This document shows positions 23,973 to 36,591 of a stretch of DNA of 42,276 nucleotides, piece by piece (positions within the stretch are counted from its first letter, which is position 1; each line of letters starts with the position of its first letter). The DNA is taken from positions 1-42,276 of the forward strand of contig NZ_JAPWAG010000019.1 of assembly GCF_041432775.1 (NCBI RefSeq), given 5' to 3'. Origin of the DNA: Pauljensenia sp902373545 (GTDB lineage: Bacteria; Actinomycetota; Actinomycetes; Actinomycetales; Actinomycetaceae). Under the pieces are notes generated by a model. It was given only the letters and a program-made list of their open reading frames with translations, made no database searches and was not told the DNA's origin. The position numbers and the translations under genes are program-made.

Positions 23973-26900
23973 TCACTTGCCTTCCGGCAGGTGGTAGAAG
24001 CCGTCCTCGCCCAGGCGAGCGTTCGGATCCAGCAGGATCGCGGCCTCGACCTCGTGTGCGTCACCTGCGACGCCGGCAGCCGGGTCGTCGGGCAGGCGGC
24101 GGCCCTCCACCGAGGTGAACAGCGGGGCGTGGCCCAGCATGCCCATCTCGATGTGACGCTGGCCGCTGCGCAGGCGACGGTCAGAGGCGGCGCGCCATGC
24201 GTCCAGCGCCTCGCGGCCGACCTCGCGCTCCACGATCGCCTCGAAGGCGGCCGGGTTGACCAGGGCCAGGAAGCCGGAGACGTGGCCGAAGCCAAGCGAC
24301 GTCGCGAAGGCCGCGCGCACCGGTCCGCGAGAGGACAGGTTGAGCGGGGAGCGCAGCCACACGAGCGGGGCGTACTTCCCCATCGCGTCGTCGACGCAGT
24401 CCAGCGCCACGTTGGCAGGGATGAGGCCCGTGCGGAACACGTCGATGATGCCACCGACCTGGAACACGCAGGCACCGCCCTTCGCGTGACCCGTGAGGGT
24501 CTTCTGCGAGATGACGAGCAGCGGGTTACCGGGCGTGCGGCCCAGCGCCATGCCGACGCGCGTGTGCAGGTCGGACTCGTTGGGGTCGTTGGCGTTTGTG
24601 GACGTGTCGTGCTTGGACACGAAGGCCACGTCGTCGATGCCCACGCCGAGCTCGGCGAGGTTGCGGGCGATGACCGAGTCGGCTCCGCCGCGCGCCACCG
24701 CGAGGGCACCCAGGCCGGGGGCCGGGATCGAGGTGTGCGCGCCGTCGCTGAAGGTCTGCGCGTGTGCCACGACAGCCAGGACCGGCAGACCCATCTCCAG
24801 GGCGATCGAGCCGCGGGTCAGCAGCACGGTGCCGCCACCCTGCGCCTCGACGAAGCCGCCGCGGCGACGGTCGTTGGCGCGCGAGACGAAGCGCGAGGAG
24901 ATGCCGCGAGCGAGCAGCTCGTTCGAGTTCGCCGTCGCGTTCATCGCGCCGAAGCCCACGATGGACTCGACCTGGATGTCGTCGATGGCGCCGGCCACGA
25001 CGAAGTCGGCCTTTCCGGCCTTGATCTTGTCCAGGCCCTCCTCGATGGACACAGCCGCGGTCGCGCAGGCGCCGACCGGGTTGATCATCGAGCCGTAGCC
25101 GCCCACGTAGGACTGCATGGTGTGGGCCGCGACCACGTTGGGCAGGGTCTCCTGCAGGATGTCCTGCGGGTATTCCTCGCCCAGGAAGCGGTCGACGAAC
25201 AGCTTGTGCATCGAGCGCATGCCGCCGAAGCCGGTGCCCTGCGTGGAGGCGACGGTCGCCGGGTGGACGACGCGCAGCAGCTCGGCCGGGCTAAAGCCGG
25301 CGGAGACAAAGGCATCGACAGCGGAGACCAGGTTCCACGCGGCGATCGGGTCGATCGAGTCCAGCATGGAGGCCGGGATACCCCAGCGCGCCGGGTCGAA
25401 GTCCGTCGGGAACAGGCCGCCGATGCGGCGGTTGAGGGTCGCGCGACGCGGCACGCGCACCTGGGCGCCGGACTTGCGGGTCACCTGCCACTCACCGAAC
25501 GCGGTCTGCTCGACCACGGTGAACTGCGGGTCGGCCTCGGCGTAGGAGCGGGCCTCGGCCTCGTCCTCGACCGTGAACGTGATGTCGCGGTCCAGGAAGA
25601 CCATCGCGGACTCGGGCGTGTAGCCGTCGTGCAGCGGGCCGTCGTCGTGGAAGAAGCGCACGCCGGAGCGGGCCACGACCTCGTCGCGGTAGCGATCGAA
25701 GATCTCCGACTCGGGAACCAGCTGGTCGTCCTTGTCGTACCAGCCGCCCACCGGGGTGTCCGACCAGGTGAGCAGGCCGGTCATCCACGCCAGCTCGAGC
25801 ACGCCCGCGGGGGTGAGCTCGACGCTTCCGTCGGTGTGGATACCGAGCTCGGCCTGGACGCGGGTACGAGCGCTGCCCCACGGGCCGACCTCGCCGTGAC
25901 CGACGATGACGACCGTGTCGGCCAGCGACGCGGTGGTGTTGCCCCACTGCGAGGGCTCGACGTGGGGGACGGCAACCTGCGAGGGCGAGGGCAGCGCGGA
26001 GACGGTCGCGACCGGCTCGGTGGATTCGGCCTCGGGGGCGTTAATCTCCACCTGGGCGCGCAGCGCGCGCAGGTCGATGGAGGAGTCCAGGCCACCGGTC
26101 AGGTCGGCGTCCACAGGAGCGGTGGCAGCCTGAGCGCGAACCCCGGCGCTCGACAGCTTCAGCAGCTGCTCGGCCATCTCCTCGGTCGACCAGGTACGAA
26201 CGCCCGCGGCCTCGACGGCGGCGACCATCGGGTCGTTGCCGCCCATGAGGCCGGTGCCGCGCACCCAACCGATACGCGGGTGAGCGATCGACACGCGCGA
26301 ACCCCAGATCGGCTCGGCCGCCCAGCGGGTTGCGATGGCGTCGAAGGAGGCCTTGGCCTCGGCGTATGCGCCGTCGCCACCGAAGATGCCGCGGTTGGGG
26401 GAGCCGGGCAGCACGACGTGCAGGCGGTGGTCGGCGTGCGTGTCGGAACCGATCGCGCACAGGCCGGCGATGGAACGCTCGACGCTCCACAGCAGCAGGC
26501 GCATCTGGTTCTCCGAGACCGGGCCAGCGTCAGCCATCGTGCCGGAGACGCGCGGAGCCGCGAAGGGGTAGAACAGCGTGGGGACCAGGGCTTCCTTGGT
26601 CACCTTGACGTCGGCGCCCACGGACTTGGTCTGCTCGGTACCGATCCACTCCACGAGCGCGTCCACGTCGCGGTAGGAGGCCAGGTTCGCGGGAACCAGC
26701 CACAGCTTCGCGCCGCCCGCGGCGTGCGTGCGGTACAGCTCCTTGGCGAAGGCCAGGCGGGAGGCCGAGATCGACGAGGAGGTCGCGATGACGGTCGCGC
26801 CACCGGCGAGCAGGCCGCCCACGACCGCGCCACCGATGGAGGCGGGGGTCATGCCGGTGACCACGGCGACGTCGTTCGCGTAGGGCAGCTCCTCGGAGGA

Positions 26901-29900
26901 GGAGAGGGCGTCGGCAGCAATCTGCTCGAGGCGAGCGGCGCGATCCGCGTCGCCCTCGGTGCGCAGGCGGTTCGCCCAGTACGAGGCCTGGTCGGCCACG
27001 GCGCGGCCGGTGCCCACGAAGGACGCGCCCTCGGCGAGCGTGCCTTCGGCGACGTAGCGGGCGACGTCCTCACGGGCGGAGGCCCAGCGGTCGTCGAGGA
27101 GGACCGCGCGGGCGGCGTCGAAGCGAGGCTCGACCAGGTCAACCCAGCCCGAACCGAGCTCGGCGGCGACGGCGTCGATGACGCGCGCGTCGTCGTTGCT
27201 CTCTTCATCCTCGGAGGCAGGAGCGTTCAGGCCCAGGTCGGACAGGATCGTACGAGCAATCTTGGCCAGGACGCCGTCCTCGCCCGTTACGGAGGAGGCG
27301 TAAGCGTCGAGAGCGGCCGAGTCGACCACGCCGCCGCCAGCGGAACCGCCGGCGCTGGGCAGGGACACGGCGATACCTTCGCGGGCCGCGACGGCGGCCA
27401 CGGCCGCGTCGATGAGGGCATCGACGCCTGCGGCGTTCGTCGGGGCGTCCATGGGCAGGGTCGCCAGGTCACCGTCGCGGGTCGAGGCGCCCTCGCGGGT
27501 GCCCAGGACGATCTCGGCGGTGACGTGCTGGGCCCAACCGGCGCCCAGCTGCCACGTGCCCGTGACGCGCTCGGAGATACGATTCGCCTTGACGCCAGCG
27601 GCGCCGAACAGCTTGCGGGTGCGCTCCTTGACGGCCTCGGCCAGGACCGGACCGAAGGGCTTGTAGCCCTTGGCGGCCTTGTCAACCGTGGCGGACAGCG
27701 TGGCCACGTCGGCCTCGCCGGCGCCGTCGATGGAGTTCAGGCCCAGCTCGGAGGACATGTCCATGAGCAGCTGGTTGCGACGCGAGGACACGCCGTTGGT
27801 CAGCGATTCGGTCGTGTCGGTTGCGCCGACCTCGTCGATGCGGATCTTGGCGGACAGGGCCAGCAGGGCCACAATCGCGGAGGACGCCGTGAAGGGCAGG
27901 TCCGCGACGTCGGCACCCGAAGGACCGCCGGTCGGAGCTGCGGGGGCGGGAGCCGGAGCTGTCTCGGCCGCAGGAGCCGCGGGGGCGGGGGCGGGAGTAG
28001 CCTCGGCGGCGGGGGCTGCCGGGGTGATCTCCTCGTCCTCATCGTCCTCGATCACGGCGACGTCGGTCGCGTAGACGCGGGGCTCGTCGCGCTGGACGTT
28101 GAACACGTCGACGCGGGAGAGTGCGAACTCGGGGGCGAGCAGGGTGCGGGAAGCCAGGTTGGCCAGGGTCGGGGCGGCACCCAGGCCGACCTCGATGACC
28201 TGGTCGACGCCCAGGCCGGCAACGCCGGGGGCAGCCTCTTGCGTCGAGAGCAGCACGCGCTGCGTCTCGATCCAACGCACCGGGGAAGCGAACTGCCAGC
28301 ACAGCAGCTCGATGAGCAGCGTGCGGGTGAGAACGCCCGGGTTGGCCAGCGCCGCGTCCCACGCACCCTCTGCCTCGAGCAGCTCGCGCACCGTGTCGGA
28401 GGGAACCACGTCGAGGATGGACTGGACGAACTCGCGGGTCAGCTCGAAGGGACGCGCCACCAGGTTGGGGATGTAGCGGCCGACGAGCTTGGCGGGGTCG
28501 ATCTCGGCGGGGATACGCTCGTCGAGCTTCGTGCGGAAGTCCGCCACGCCGCCGCGCAGGACGGTGGAGTGGAAGGGCACGTCGATGCCGGGAACGTACA
28601 TGAAGGGACGCTTGCCGCCGCGCTCGGCGGCGCGCTTGGTGGCGTCCTCCTCGAGGGCCTTCAGGCCCGCGACCGTGCCGGCGACCGCGTACTGCTGGCC
28701 CGCCAGGTTGAAGTTCACGATCTGGAGGAACTCACCCGACGCCTCAGCGATCGAGGCGACGTACTCCACGACGTGGGCATCGTCGACGCCGAACTGGTTC
28801 GGGCGCAGCGCACCCATGCGGTAGTTCGAACGGCCCTTCTCGTCGCGGGGCACGAGCGAGTGCATCGTGGAGCCGCGCTGGAAGACCAGGTCGAGGACGA
28901 TTTCGAGCGGGAAGACCTCGGCGTATGCCGCCAGAGCGTCGTACTCGCCCAGCGAGTGACCGGCGAAGGCAGCACCCGGAACCAGGACGCCCTCTTCGCG
29001 CATGCGGGCCGTCTGGCCAATCGCCAGGGTCGCGAGCGCGACCTGCGTGAACTGCGTGAGGTTCAAGACGCCCTCGGGGTGACGGTAGGTCACACCGCGC
29101 GCCACGATCTCGGTCGGGTTGTCGCGCACGATCGCCAGGATGGAGAAGCCCATCGCGGAGCGGGTGTGCGCGTCGGCGCGGCGCCAGACCTCGTCCACGG
29201 CCTTGGACTTGGTGCGCTCGTCCAGGCCCATGCCGGCGCTCTGGATGCCCTGGCCGGGGTAGACGTAGGCGACCTTCGGGGCGAAGGTGTAGGCCGATGC
29301 ACGAGAGACGACCTGCTTGTTGATGCGGCAGGTGACCTCGAGGGACAGGCCGCCACCGACGACGCGACCCACGCGCTCGACGGTGATCTCAACCTCGTCG
29401 TTCAGGTCGACGGTGCCGTACATGTAGTACGTCCAGCCGGCGATCTGAGCACCGCCCTGACCGGCGACGACGGCCTCGGCCGCGTGCTGAGCGGTGGCCG
29501 ACAGCCACATGCCGTGCACGAGGGGAGCGTCCATGCCCGCGACCTTGGCGGCCGCGTAGGAGGTGTGGATCGGGTTGTAGTCGCCCGACACGATCGCGAA
29601 CGGCGTCATGTCGTCGGGGGCCTTGACGCTCACGCGGCGCAGCACCGAGCGGGGAGTGTCCACGACCTCGACCGAAGCACCGCCGAAGGGCGCAGCCTCG
29701 GAGGGGGCGCGGTTGCCGGTGGCGCGGCCGCGGATCGCGAAGCGCTCCTGCGTGGAGCCGACGTGCTCGCCGTTGGCCTTCAGGTCCAAGGCGACCGTGA
29801 CGATACGGCCGGAGGAGGACTCGTCGACGGCGGCCACGTGGCTGGTCACGTCGATCGTCGTGATGCCGCGCTCGAGCATCTGCTCGGGCGTGTACTCCAG

Positions 29901-32900
29901 CGTGATCGAGTGGTCCAGGTGGACGGCGTTGAGCAGGCCCTCAATGACCGGGTAGTCGTTGTGGATGGCCGACCCCAGGGCCGCGTAGATTGCGGGCCAG
30001 GCGGGGCCGAGCAGGGCGTCGGGCGCCCAGGCGGCCAGCTCGTAGGAGGCGGGCAGGGCCGCGCCCGTGGCCTCCGCGTGGTCGAAGCCCAGGGTGGGTG
30101 CCAGCGTGAAGGAGTAGTGGGCCTCACCGAAGACGGACTTGGTGGAGGGAACCATCACGGGCAGCGCGTCCACGGTGTCGCCCGCGACGGACACGGAGGT
30201 CACGCCGGCGGTGGCCGCGAGCATCGCGTACATGTGCTGGGGCAGCTTGGCCTCGTCGACGACGGGCACCGCGCCGTCTTCGCCCGACAGGACGAGGGGG
30301 AAGACCAGCTCGCGCACCGCGTGCTTCTCGGCGCCGCGCGGGTCGTCATCCCAGGCGGTGTCCAGGTGGATGACCATGTCCACGCCGGACTCGGTCGGGT
30401 TCAGGGACACGCGCTCGGTGTCGAGGATCGCGGCCGGGTTGGTCATGAGGTGACCGGTCCACGAGATGAAGGGGACCTTACGCAGCCATTCCTCGCGGGT
30501 GGCGGAGGCGCTGCCGTTGCCCAGGCGTGCGGCGACGGGGGTCGCCACCGCGCCGGAGGCGGCGAGGCGCTCGGCTGCGGCGGCCTCGAATCGACCCAGC
30601 AGGGAGGCGACGGGCTCGTCGACGCGGTCGATGCCGGCCACGGAGACGGGGCCGGGGATGATACGCACCTGGTCGGCGGTGTAGCGCTCGTCCTGGGCCT
30701 GCCACAGGCAGTCCTGGCCCCACCAGCGGATGAGGTCGTCGTCCAGGATCGGGACGAAGGGCATCGGCTTGGGGTAGGAGCGGCACAGGGCAGGGAACCA
30801 GGCGGCGTCGATGGGGGTGACGTGCGTGGTTGCGGCGTTCGGGTAGGCGGCCATGAGGCGGTCGGCGGCGGCGTGGGCGTCAGCGACGTCCTCGACGGTC
30901 GGGAAGAGGGTCTCGACCTCGCCGTGATCCACGGGGGCCAGGCGCGCCTCGACGCGCTGGAGCAGGTCGTGGTAGCGGATCTGCCACGTGGGATCGACCC
31001 ACGGGAAGGACAGGTCGGCGAAGCGACGCACCCAGGCCTCGTAGGTCATCTCTTCGAGGTCGCCGAAGTAGGGCTTGGCGGTGTGGGAGAGGATCTCGAC
31101 GATCTCGTCCTTGCGGGCGCGCACCTGGGCGCCGTCCGAGCCGATCTCGGCGATGATGCGGGCGGCGGCGGCCGCCGCGTTGGAGACCTCGTGCATGTCG
31201 GCGCGCAGGTGGGACAGGCCCGACGTCATGCCGCCGCGGGTCACGCCCTCGCCGACCCAACCTCCGAGCTCGTCGTCGTCGGGAACGCCGGGGGTGGCCA
31301 CGAGCAGTTCCTTGACGGCCTTGGTGGTGTGTGCTTCCTTCGTCGTCATCGCGGCGGTGCCCACGAGGACGCCGTCCACGGGCATCGGCGGGCGGCCGTA
31401 ACGGGCCGACCAGTCACCGGTCAGGAAGTCGGCGGCGCGCTCGGGCGTGCCGATGCCGCCGCCCACGGTCAGGACGATGTTGGACTGGGCGCGCAGCTGG
31501 GCGTAGGTGGCCAGCAGCAGGTCTGAGAGGTTCTCCCAGGAGTGGTGGCCGCCGGAGTGGCCGTCCTCGACCTGGACGATGACCTTAACCGGGTCGGCTT
31601 CGCGGGCGATGGCAATGACCTTGCGGATCTGGTCGACCGTGCCGGGCTTGAAGGCCACGTAGGGGAAGCCGTCGGCGCGCAGCTGCTCGATGAGGGCGAG
31701 GGCCTCGTCCTGCTCGGGGATGCCAGCGGAGACGACGACGCCGTCGATGGGGGCGCCGGACGCGCGCGAGCGCGACACGATGCGGGCCTGGCCGAACTGG
31801 AGGTTCCACAGGTAGCGGTCCAGGAACATGGAGTTGAACTGGGCGGTGTGGCCGGGGCGCAGCTGGGCGCGCAGGCCCGCCAGGTTCTCGGTGTAGACCT
31901 CTTCGGTGACCTGACCGCCGCCCGCCATCTCGGCCCAGAAGCCGGCGTTGGCTGCGGCCGCGACGATCGAGGGGTCAACGGTCGTGGGGGTCATGCCGGC
32001 CAGCAGCACGGGGGAGCGGCCGGTCAGGCGCGAGAAGGCCGTGTCGACGACGGTCTTGCCGCCGGGCAGGGTCACGAGGCCGGGGCGCAGGTTGGACCAG
32101 TCGGTGCCGGGCTCGGGGGCCCAGCCGGGGGTCGCGGCCTTGTCGCGGTCAGCGGAGGTGCCGGCGGCGACGACGCCGACGCCGGTGCCCTCGACGAGGG
32201 CGCGGGTCATGCGCACGGTGGTCGCGCCCGGACCCATGTCGACGATCCAGGTGGCGCCGGAGTCGGCGGCCGCACCGATCTGATCGGGCCAGTTAACAGG
32301 GGTGGTCAGCACGGCGGAGCCCAGCGAGTGGGCCAGCTCGGCGTCGATGCCACACTCGGCAGCCCACTCGTCCACGAGGGTGAGGGCGTCGGCGAGCATA
32401 GGGGAGTGGAAGGGCACGTAGACCGGGAGGTACTCGCACACGGGGGACAGCGGGCGACCGCCGCGCTCGTGGGCGTCGTGCGCGGCCTTGTCCCGGGCGG
32501 CGGCGCGCTCAATGGCGGCGACCAGGGAGGCCAGGTCGTTCGGCGCGCCCGAGACGACGTGCGTGTCGGTGTCGTTGCGCAGAGCAATCGAGAGCGGGTG
32601 CGAGGTCGACGGCAGGGAGTCCACGATGCGGGTCAGCAGTGCGTCGGACACGCCGCGCACGGAGACCATGTAGGTCGCGTCCCCACTGTGCGGGGCGCGC
32701 GCACGGCGCGTCACGCGGGCAGCGGCCGCGCCGATCAGACGAGCGAGCGCGAACACGGACGCGGCCCGGGCCTCGTCCCCATCGATCCACGCGCGGGCGA
32801 TCTCCACGCCGAGCACGCCCTGCGAGTGACCCTCAAACGCGGTGGGCTGATTCGCCACGATATTCAGGCCAGCGCGCGTCAGGTCGATGAGCGCGCCCAG

Positions 32901-33206
32901 CTGAGCGGCCACGATACCCGGAACCGACAGGGCGGCTTCGTCGGGACCGGCAACCTCGCGGGTCACGGCCACCTCACCGTCGGGAGCGGGCAGCGTGAAG
33001 GGAAGAACCGACACGGACTGCGTGGCCAGCGAACGGCGCACGGGGGAGAGCACCTTGTCCGAGGCCTCGATGACGCCCGCGACAATCGCCGCGATCTCCG
33101 GGTCGTGGGCAATCTCGTCGAGCGCAGCGCGCCACGGGGTCGCCTGACCGGCAAAGGTCAGCGCGTAGGGGGTCTCATTGAGAGAGGACACAAACGACAT
33201 GTTCAT
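23973..33206 (-). CDS. fas: Type I fatty acid synthase (multifunctional, FAS-I)
   Basis: A single 3,077-residue chain with all activities of bacterial FAS-I, in the order of the Mycobacterium/Corynebacterium enzyme. They are: acetyl transferase (GHSQG, Ser128); FMN enoyl reductase (about 400-800, LLAGMTPTTVDPSIVAAAANAGF); hot-dog dehydratase (GDYNPIHTSY, His1214); malonyl/palmitoyl transferase (GHSLGEY, Ser1418); an Ala-Pro linker near 1,730-1,770; acyl carrier (LGLNSIDG, Ser1825, phosphopantetheine site); Rossmann ketoreductase (VVTGMTPASIGGAVV, about 2,110); and ketosynthase (GACATAAV, Cys2714). It makes saturated acyl chains on the carrier and releases them as CoA esters. The start was set at ATG 33206; ATG 33200 and TTG 33224 are alternatives. 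No ribosome site is strong, and a hairpin overlaps the upstream stop. acpS follows directly. Confidence 0.96.
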   Translation of the reverse strand: MNMSFVSSLNETPYALTFAGQATPWRAALDEIAHDPEIAAIVAGVIEASDKVLSPVRRSLATQSVSVLPFTLPAPDGEVAVTREVAGPDEAALSVPGIVAAQLGALIDLTRAGLNIVANQPTAFEGHSQGVLGVEIARAWIDGDEARAASVFALARLIGAAAARVTRRARAPHSGDATYMVSVRGVSDALLTRIVDSLPSTSHPLSIALRNDTDTHVVSGAPNDLASLVAAIERAAARDKAAHDAHERGGRPLSPVCEYLPVYVPFHSPMLADALTLVDEWAAECGIDAELAHSLGSAVLTTPVNWPDQIGAAADSGATWIVDMGPGATTVRMTRALVEGTGVGVVAAGTSADRDKAATPGWAPEPGTDWSNLRPGLVTLPGGKTVVDTAFSRLTGRSPVLLAGMTPTTVDPSIVAAAANAGFWAEMAGGGQVTEEVYTENLAGLRAQLRPGHTAQFNSMFLDRYLWNLQFGQARIVSRSRASGAPIDGVVVSAGIPEQDEALALIEQLRADGFPYVAFKPGTVDQIRKVIAIAREADPVKVIVQVEDGHSGGHHSWENLSDLLLATYAQLRAQSNIVLTVGGGIGTPERAADFLTGDWSARYGRPPMPVDGVLVGTAAMTTKEAHTTKAVKELLVATPGVPDDDELGGWVGEGVTRGGMTSGLSHLRADMHEVSNAAAAAARIIAEIGSDGAQVRARKDEIVEILSHTAKPYFGDLEEMTYEAWVRRFADLSFPWVDPTWQIRYHDLLQRVEARLAPVDHGEVETLFPTVEDVADAHAAADRLMAAYPNAATTHVTPIDAAWFPALCRSYPKPMPFVPILDDDLIRWWGQDCLWQAQDERYTADQVRIIPGPVSVAGIDRVDEPVASLLGRFEAAAAERLAASGAVATPVAARLGNGSASATREEWLRKVPFISWTGHLMTNPAAILDTERVSLNPTESGVDMVIHLDTAWDDDPRGAEKHAVRELVFPLVLSGEDGAVPVVDEAKLPQHMYAMLAATAGVTSVSVAGDTVDALPVMVPSTKSVFGEAHYSFTLAPTLGFDHAEATGAALPASYELAAWAPDALLGPAWPAIYAALGSAIHNDYPVIEGLLNAVHLDHSITLEYTPEQMLERGITTIDVTSHVAAVDESSSGRIVTVALDLKANGEHVGSTQERFAIRGRATGNRAPSEAAPFGGASVEVVDTPRSVLRRVSVKAPDDMTPFAIVSGDYNPIHTSYAAAKVAGMDAPLVHGMWLSATAQHAAEAVVAGQGGAQIAGWTYYMYGTVDLNDEVEITVERVGRVVGGGLSLEVTCRINKQVVSRASAYTFAPKVAYVYPGQGIQSAGMGLDERTKSKAVDEVWRRADAHTRSAMGFSILAIVRDNPTEIVARGVTYRHPEGVLNLTQFTQVALATLAIGQTARMREEGVLVPGAAFAGHSLGEYDALAAYAEVFPLEIVLDLVFQRGSTMHSLVPRDEKGRSNYRMGALRPNQFGVDDAHVVEYVASIAEASGEFLQIVNFNLAGQQYAVAGTVAGLKALEEDATKRAAERGGKRPFMYVPGIDVPFHSTVLRGGVADFRTKLDERIPAEIDPAKLVGRYIPNLVARPFELTREFVQSILDVVPSDTVRELLEAEGAWDAALANPGVLTRTLLIELLCWQFASPVRWIETQRVLLSTQEAAPGVAGLGVDQVIEVGLGAAPTLANLASRTLLAPEFALSRVDVFNVQRDEPRVYATDVAVIEDDEDEEITPAAPAAEATPAPAPAAPAAETAPAPAPAAPTGGPSGADVADLPFTASSAIVALLALSAKIRIDEVGATDTTESLTNGVSSRRNQLLMDMSSELGLNSIDGAGEADVATLSATVDKAAKGYKPFGPVLAEAVKERTRKLFGAAGVKANRISERVTGTWQLGAGWAQHVTAEIVLGTREGASTRDGDLATLPMDAPTNAAGVDALIDAAVAAVAAREGIAVSLPSAGGSAGGGVVDSAALDAYASSVTGEDGVLAKIARTILSDLGLNAPASEDEESNDDARVIDAVAAELGSGWVDLVEPRFDAARAVLLDDRWASAREDVARYVAEGTLAEGASFVGTGRAVADQASYWANRLRTEGDADRAARLEQIAADALSSSEELPYANDVAVVTGMTPASIGGAVVGGLLAGGATVIATSSSISASRLAFAKELYRTHAAGGAKLWLVPANLASYRDVDALVEWIGTEQTKSVGADVKVTKEALVPTLFYPFAAPRVSGTMADAGPVSENQMRLLLWSVERSIAGLCAIGSDTHADHRLHVVLPGSPNRGIFGGDGAYAEAKASFDAIATRWAAEPIWGSRVSIAHPRIGWVRGTGLMGGNDPMVAAVEAAGVRTWSTEEMAEQLLKLSSAGVRAQAATAPVDADLTGGLDSSIDLRALRAQVEINAPEAESTEPVATVSALPSPSQVAVPHVEPSQWGNTTASLADTVVIVGHGEVGPWGSARTRVQAELGIHTDGSVELTPAGVLELAWMTGLLTWSDTPVGGWYDKDDQLVPESEIFDRYRDEVVARSGVRFFHDDGPLHDGYTPESAMVFLDRDITFTVEDEAEARSYAEADPQFTVVEQTAFGEWQVTRKSGAQVRVPRRATLNRRIGGLFPTDFDPARWGIPASMLDSIDPIAAWNLVSAVDAFVSAGFSPAELLRVVHPATVASTQGTGFGGMRSMHKLFVDRFLGEEYPQDILQETLPNVVAAHTMQSYVGGYGSMINPVGACATAAVSIEEGLDKIKAGKADFVVAGAIDDIQVESIVGFGAMNATANSNELLARGISSRFVSRANDRRRGGFVEAQGGGTVLLTRGSIALEMGLPVLAVVAHAQTFSDGAHTSIPAPGLGALAVARGGADSVIARNLAELGVGIDDVAFVSKHDTSTNANDPNESDLHTRVGMALGRTPGNPLLVISQKTLTGHAKGGACVFQVGGIIDVFRTGLIPANVALDCVDDAMGKYAPLVWLRSPLNLSSRGPVRAAFATSLGFGHVSGFLALVNPAAFEAIVEREVGREALDAWRAASDRRLRSGQRHIEMGMLGHAPLFTSVEGRRLPDDPAAGVAGDAHEVEAAILLDPNARLGEDGFYHLPEGK

Positions 33207-33234
33207 ACTTTCGATCGGGGACAATACTTCTCAA

Positions 33235-33264
33235 ACGACACCGGTCACAGGGGACCGTTGTCGT
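33235..33264 (-). promoter_or_regulatory. Hairpin spanning the carboxylase-beta stop codon before fas
   Basis: A 12-bp inverted repeat with one mismatch (ACGACACCGGTC and GACCGTTGTCGT) has its arms across the TGA stop of the beta-chain gene, 29 bases before the fas start. It could act in RNA processing, partial termination or expression balance within the operon. Confidence 0.45.
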
Positions 33265-34797
33265 GACGCTTCACATGGGGGGCACGCTGGTCCTTGGAGG
33301 CCAGCAGGTGCAGGGAATCGATGATGGTCTGGCGAGTATCGGCGGGAGCGATGATGCCGTCGAGCTGACCCGAGGCCACGGAGACCTCCGGGTTGACGGT
33401 CTCGTCTTCGTAGCGGGCAACCAGCTCGGCCTTCGTCTCATCGAAGGTGCCGGCCTCGCGGGCGGCTGCCAGCTCACGTCGATACATGATCGAGGCCGCG
33501 CCCTCGGCGCCCATGACCGCGATCTGCGCGTCCGGCCAGGCAAACGCGAGGTCCGCGCCAATCGACTTCGAGCCCATGACGATGTACGCGCCGCCGTAGG
33601 CCTTACGCAAAATGACGGTCACCATCGGAACGGTCGCGTTCGCGTAGGCAACAATCACCTTCGCGCCGCGGCGGATAATGCCTGCCTGCTCCTGTTCGGT
33701 GCCCGGACGGTAACCGGGAACGTCCACGAAGGTCACGATCGGCAGGCCGAACGCATCGCAGAAACGCACGAAACGCGCCGCCTTCTCCGAGGCATCCACG
33801 TCCAGCGTGCCCGCATCGTTGATCGGCTGGTTCGCCACGATGCCCACGGACTGGCCGTCGACGCACGCGAAACCGATTGTCACGTTGGGAGCAAACAGGT
33901 CCTGAATCTCCACGTATTCGCCGTGGTCCACGAGCGAACGCACCACGTCGCGCACGTCGTAGGGCTGGCGCACCGAGGTGGGCACCAGGTCCGCGACCGC
34001 GCGAGCCGCGGCCTCGTCCTCGGGATTGGGAACGTAGTCGTACTTGGGGGGATCCACCTCGCACGAGGAGGGCAGGTAGTCCAGCAGCGAGCGCACGTAG
34101 TCGATCGCCTCTTCCTCCGTGTCGGCCATGTGGTGGGCGACGCCGGACTGGAAGTTGTGGATCGCCGCGCCACCGAGCTCATCGAGCGTCACCTTCTCGC
34201 CCGTTGTCGCCGCGACGACGTCCGGGCCCGTCACGAACATGTGCGAGTTCTCGCGTGTCATGACGATGAAGTCGGTCAGAGCCGGCTGATAGACGGCGCC
34301 GCCCGCGCAGGGGCCAAGGATGATCGAAATCTGGGGGACCAGACCCGAGGCCTCGCACGTCTTCTTGAAGATACGGCCGTACTGAGCAAGCGCGACGACG
34401 CCCTCCTGGATGCGGGCACCGCCCGAATCCTGAATGCCGACAATCGGAATGCGCATCCGAATACCCCGGTCGATCAGGTCGACGATCTTGTCGCCCTCGA
34501 CCTTGCCGAGGGTCCCACCCAGCACCGAGAAATCCTGCGCGTACGCGGCGACCATGCGGCCCTGAACGCGGCCGTACCCGGCGGCCACGGCCGAACCGAC
34601 ACGACCAGCGCGCACCGACCCGCCGATGAACTGGCCGACCTCGTGCCACACGCCGTCGTCAAAGAACAGAGCGAGCCGCTCGCGAGCCGTCAGCTTCTGC
34701 TTGGCGTGTTGGCGTTGGGCGGCCTTTTCCTCCGCGGCCTTGGCAATCGCTTCCTGGGCCTGAATGAACCCTTCGCGCGTGAACCGGTTGGGGGTTG

Positions 34798-34801
<4 letters not shown>
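33245..34801 (-). CDS. Acyl-CoA carboxylase beta chain (carboxyltransferase)
   Basis: A 518-residue carboxyltransferase of the PccB/AccD type that moves CO2 from biotin to acetyl-CoA (or propionyl-CoA) to make malonyl-CoA for FAS. It has two crotonase-like halves. The oxyanion and CoA-binding stretches are IQDSGGARIQEGV and LGPCAGGAVYQPALTDF in the N-terminal half, and FVDVPGYRPGTEQE and RKAYGGAYIVMGSKSIGAD in the C-terminal half. Its ATG overlaps the alpha-chain stop in an ATGA arrangement, so the two subunits are translationally coupled. Context, with fas directly downstream, favours acetyl-CoA as the main substrate. Equivalent mycobacterial genes are named accD6 or accD5. Confidence 0.94.

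Positions 34802-36577
<1,776 letters not shown>

Positions 36578-36591
<14 letters not shown>

Noticed and set aside
23631..31526. A 2,631-codon open frame antisense to fas
   Set aside because: It mirrors the GC-biased third positions of the fas gene, has Arg/Gly/His/Val-rich low-information sequence, and matches no known fold. It is a shadow frame.
33207..33224. TTG start of fas at 33224
   Set aside because: It has no ribosome site and adds only six residues; ATG 33206 or 33200 follows GAAAG and is more likely.
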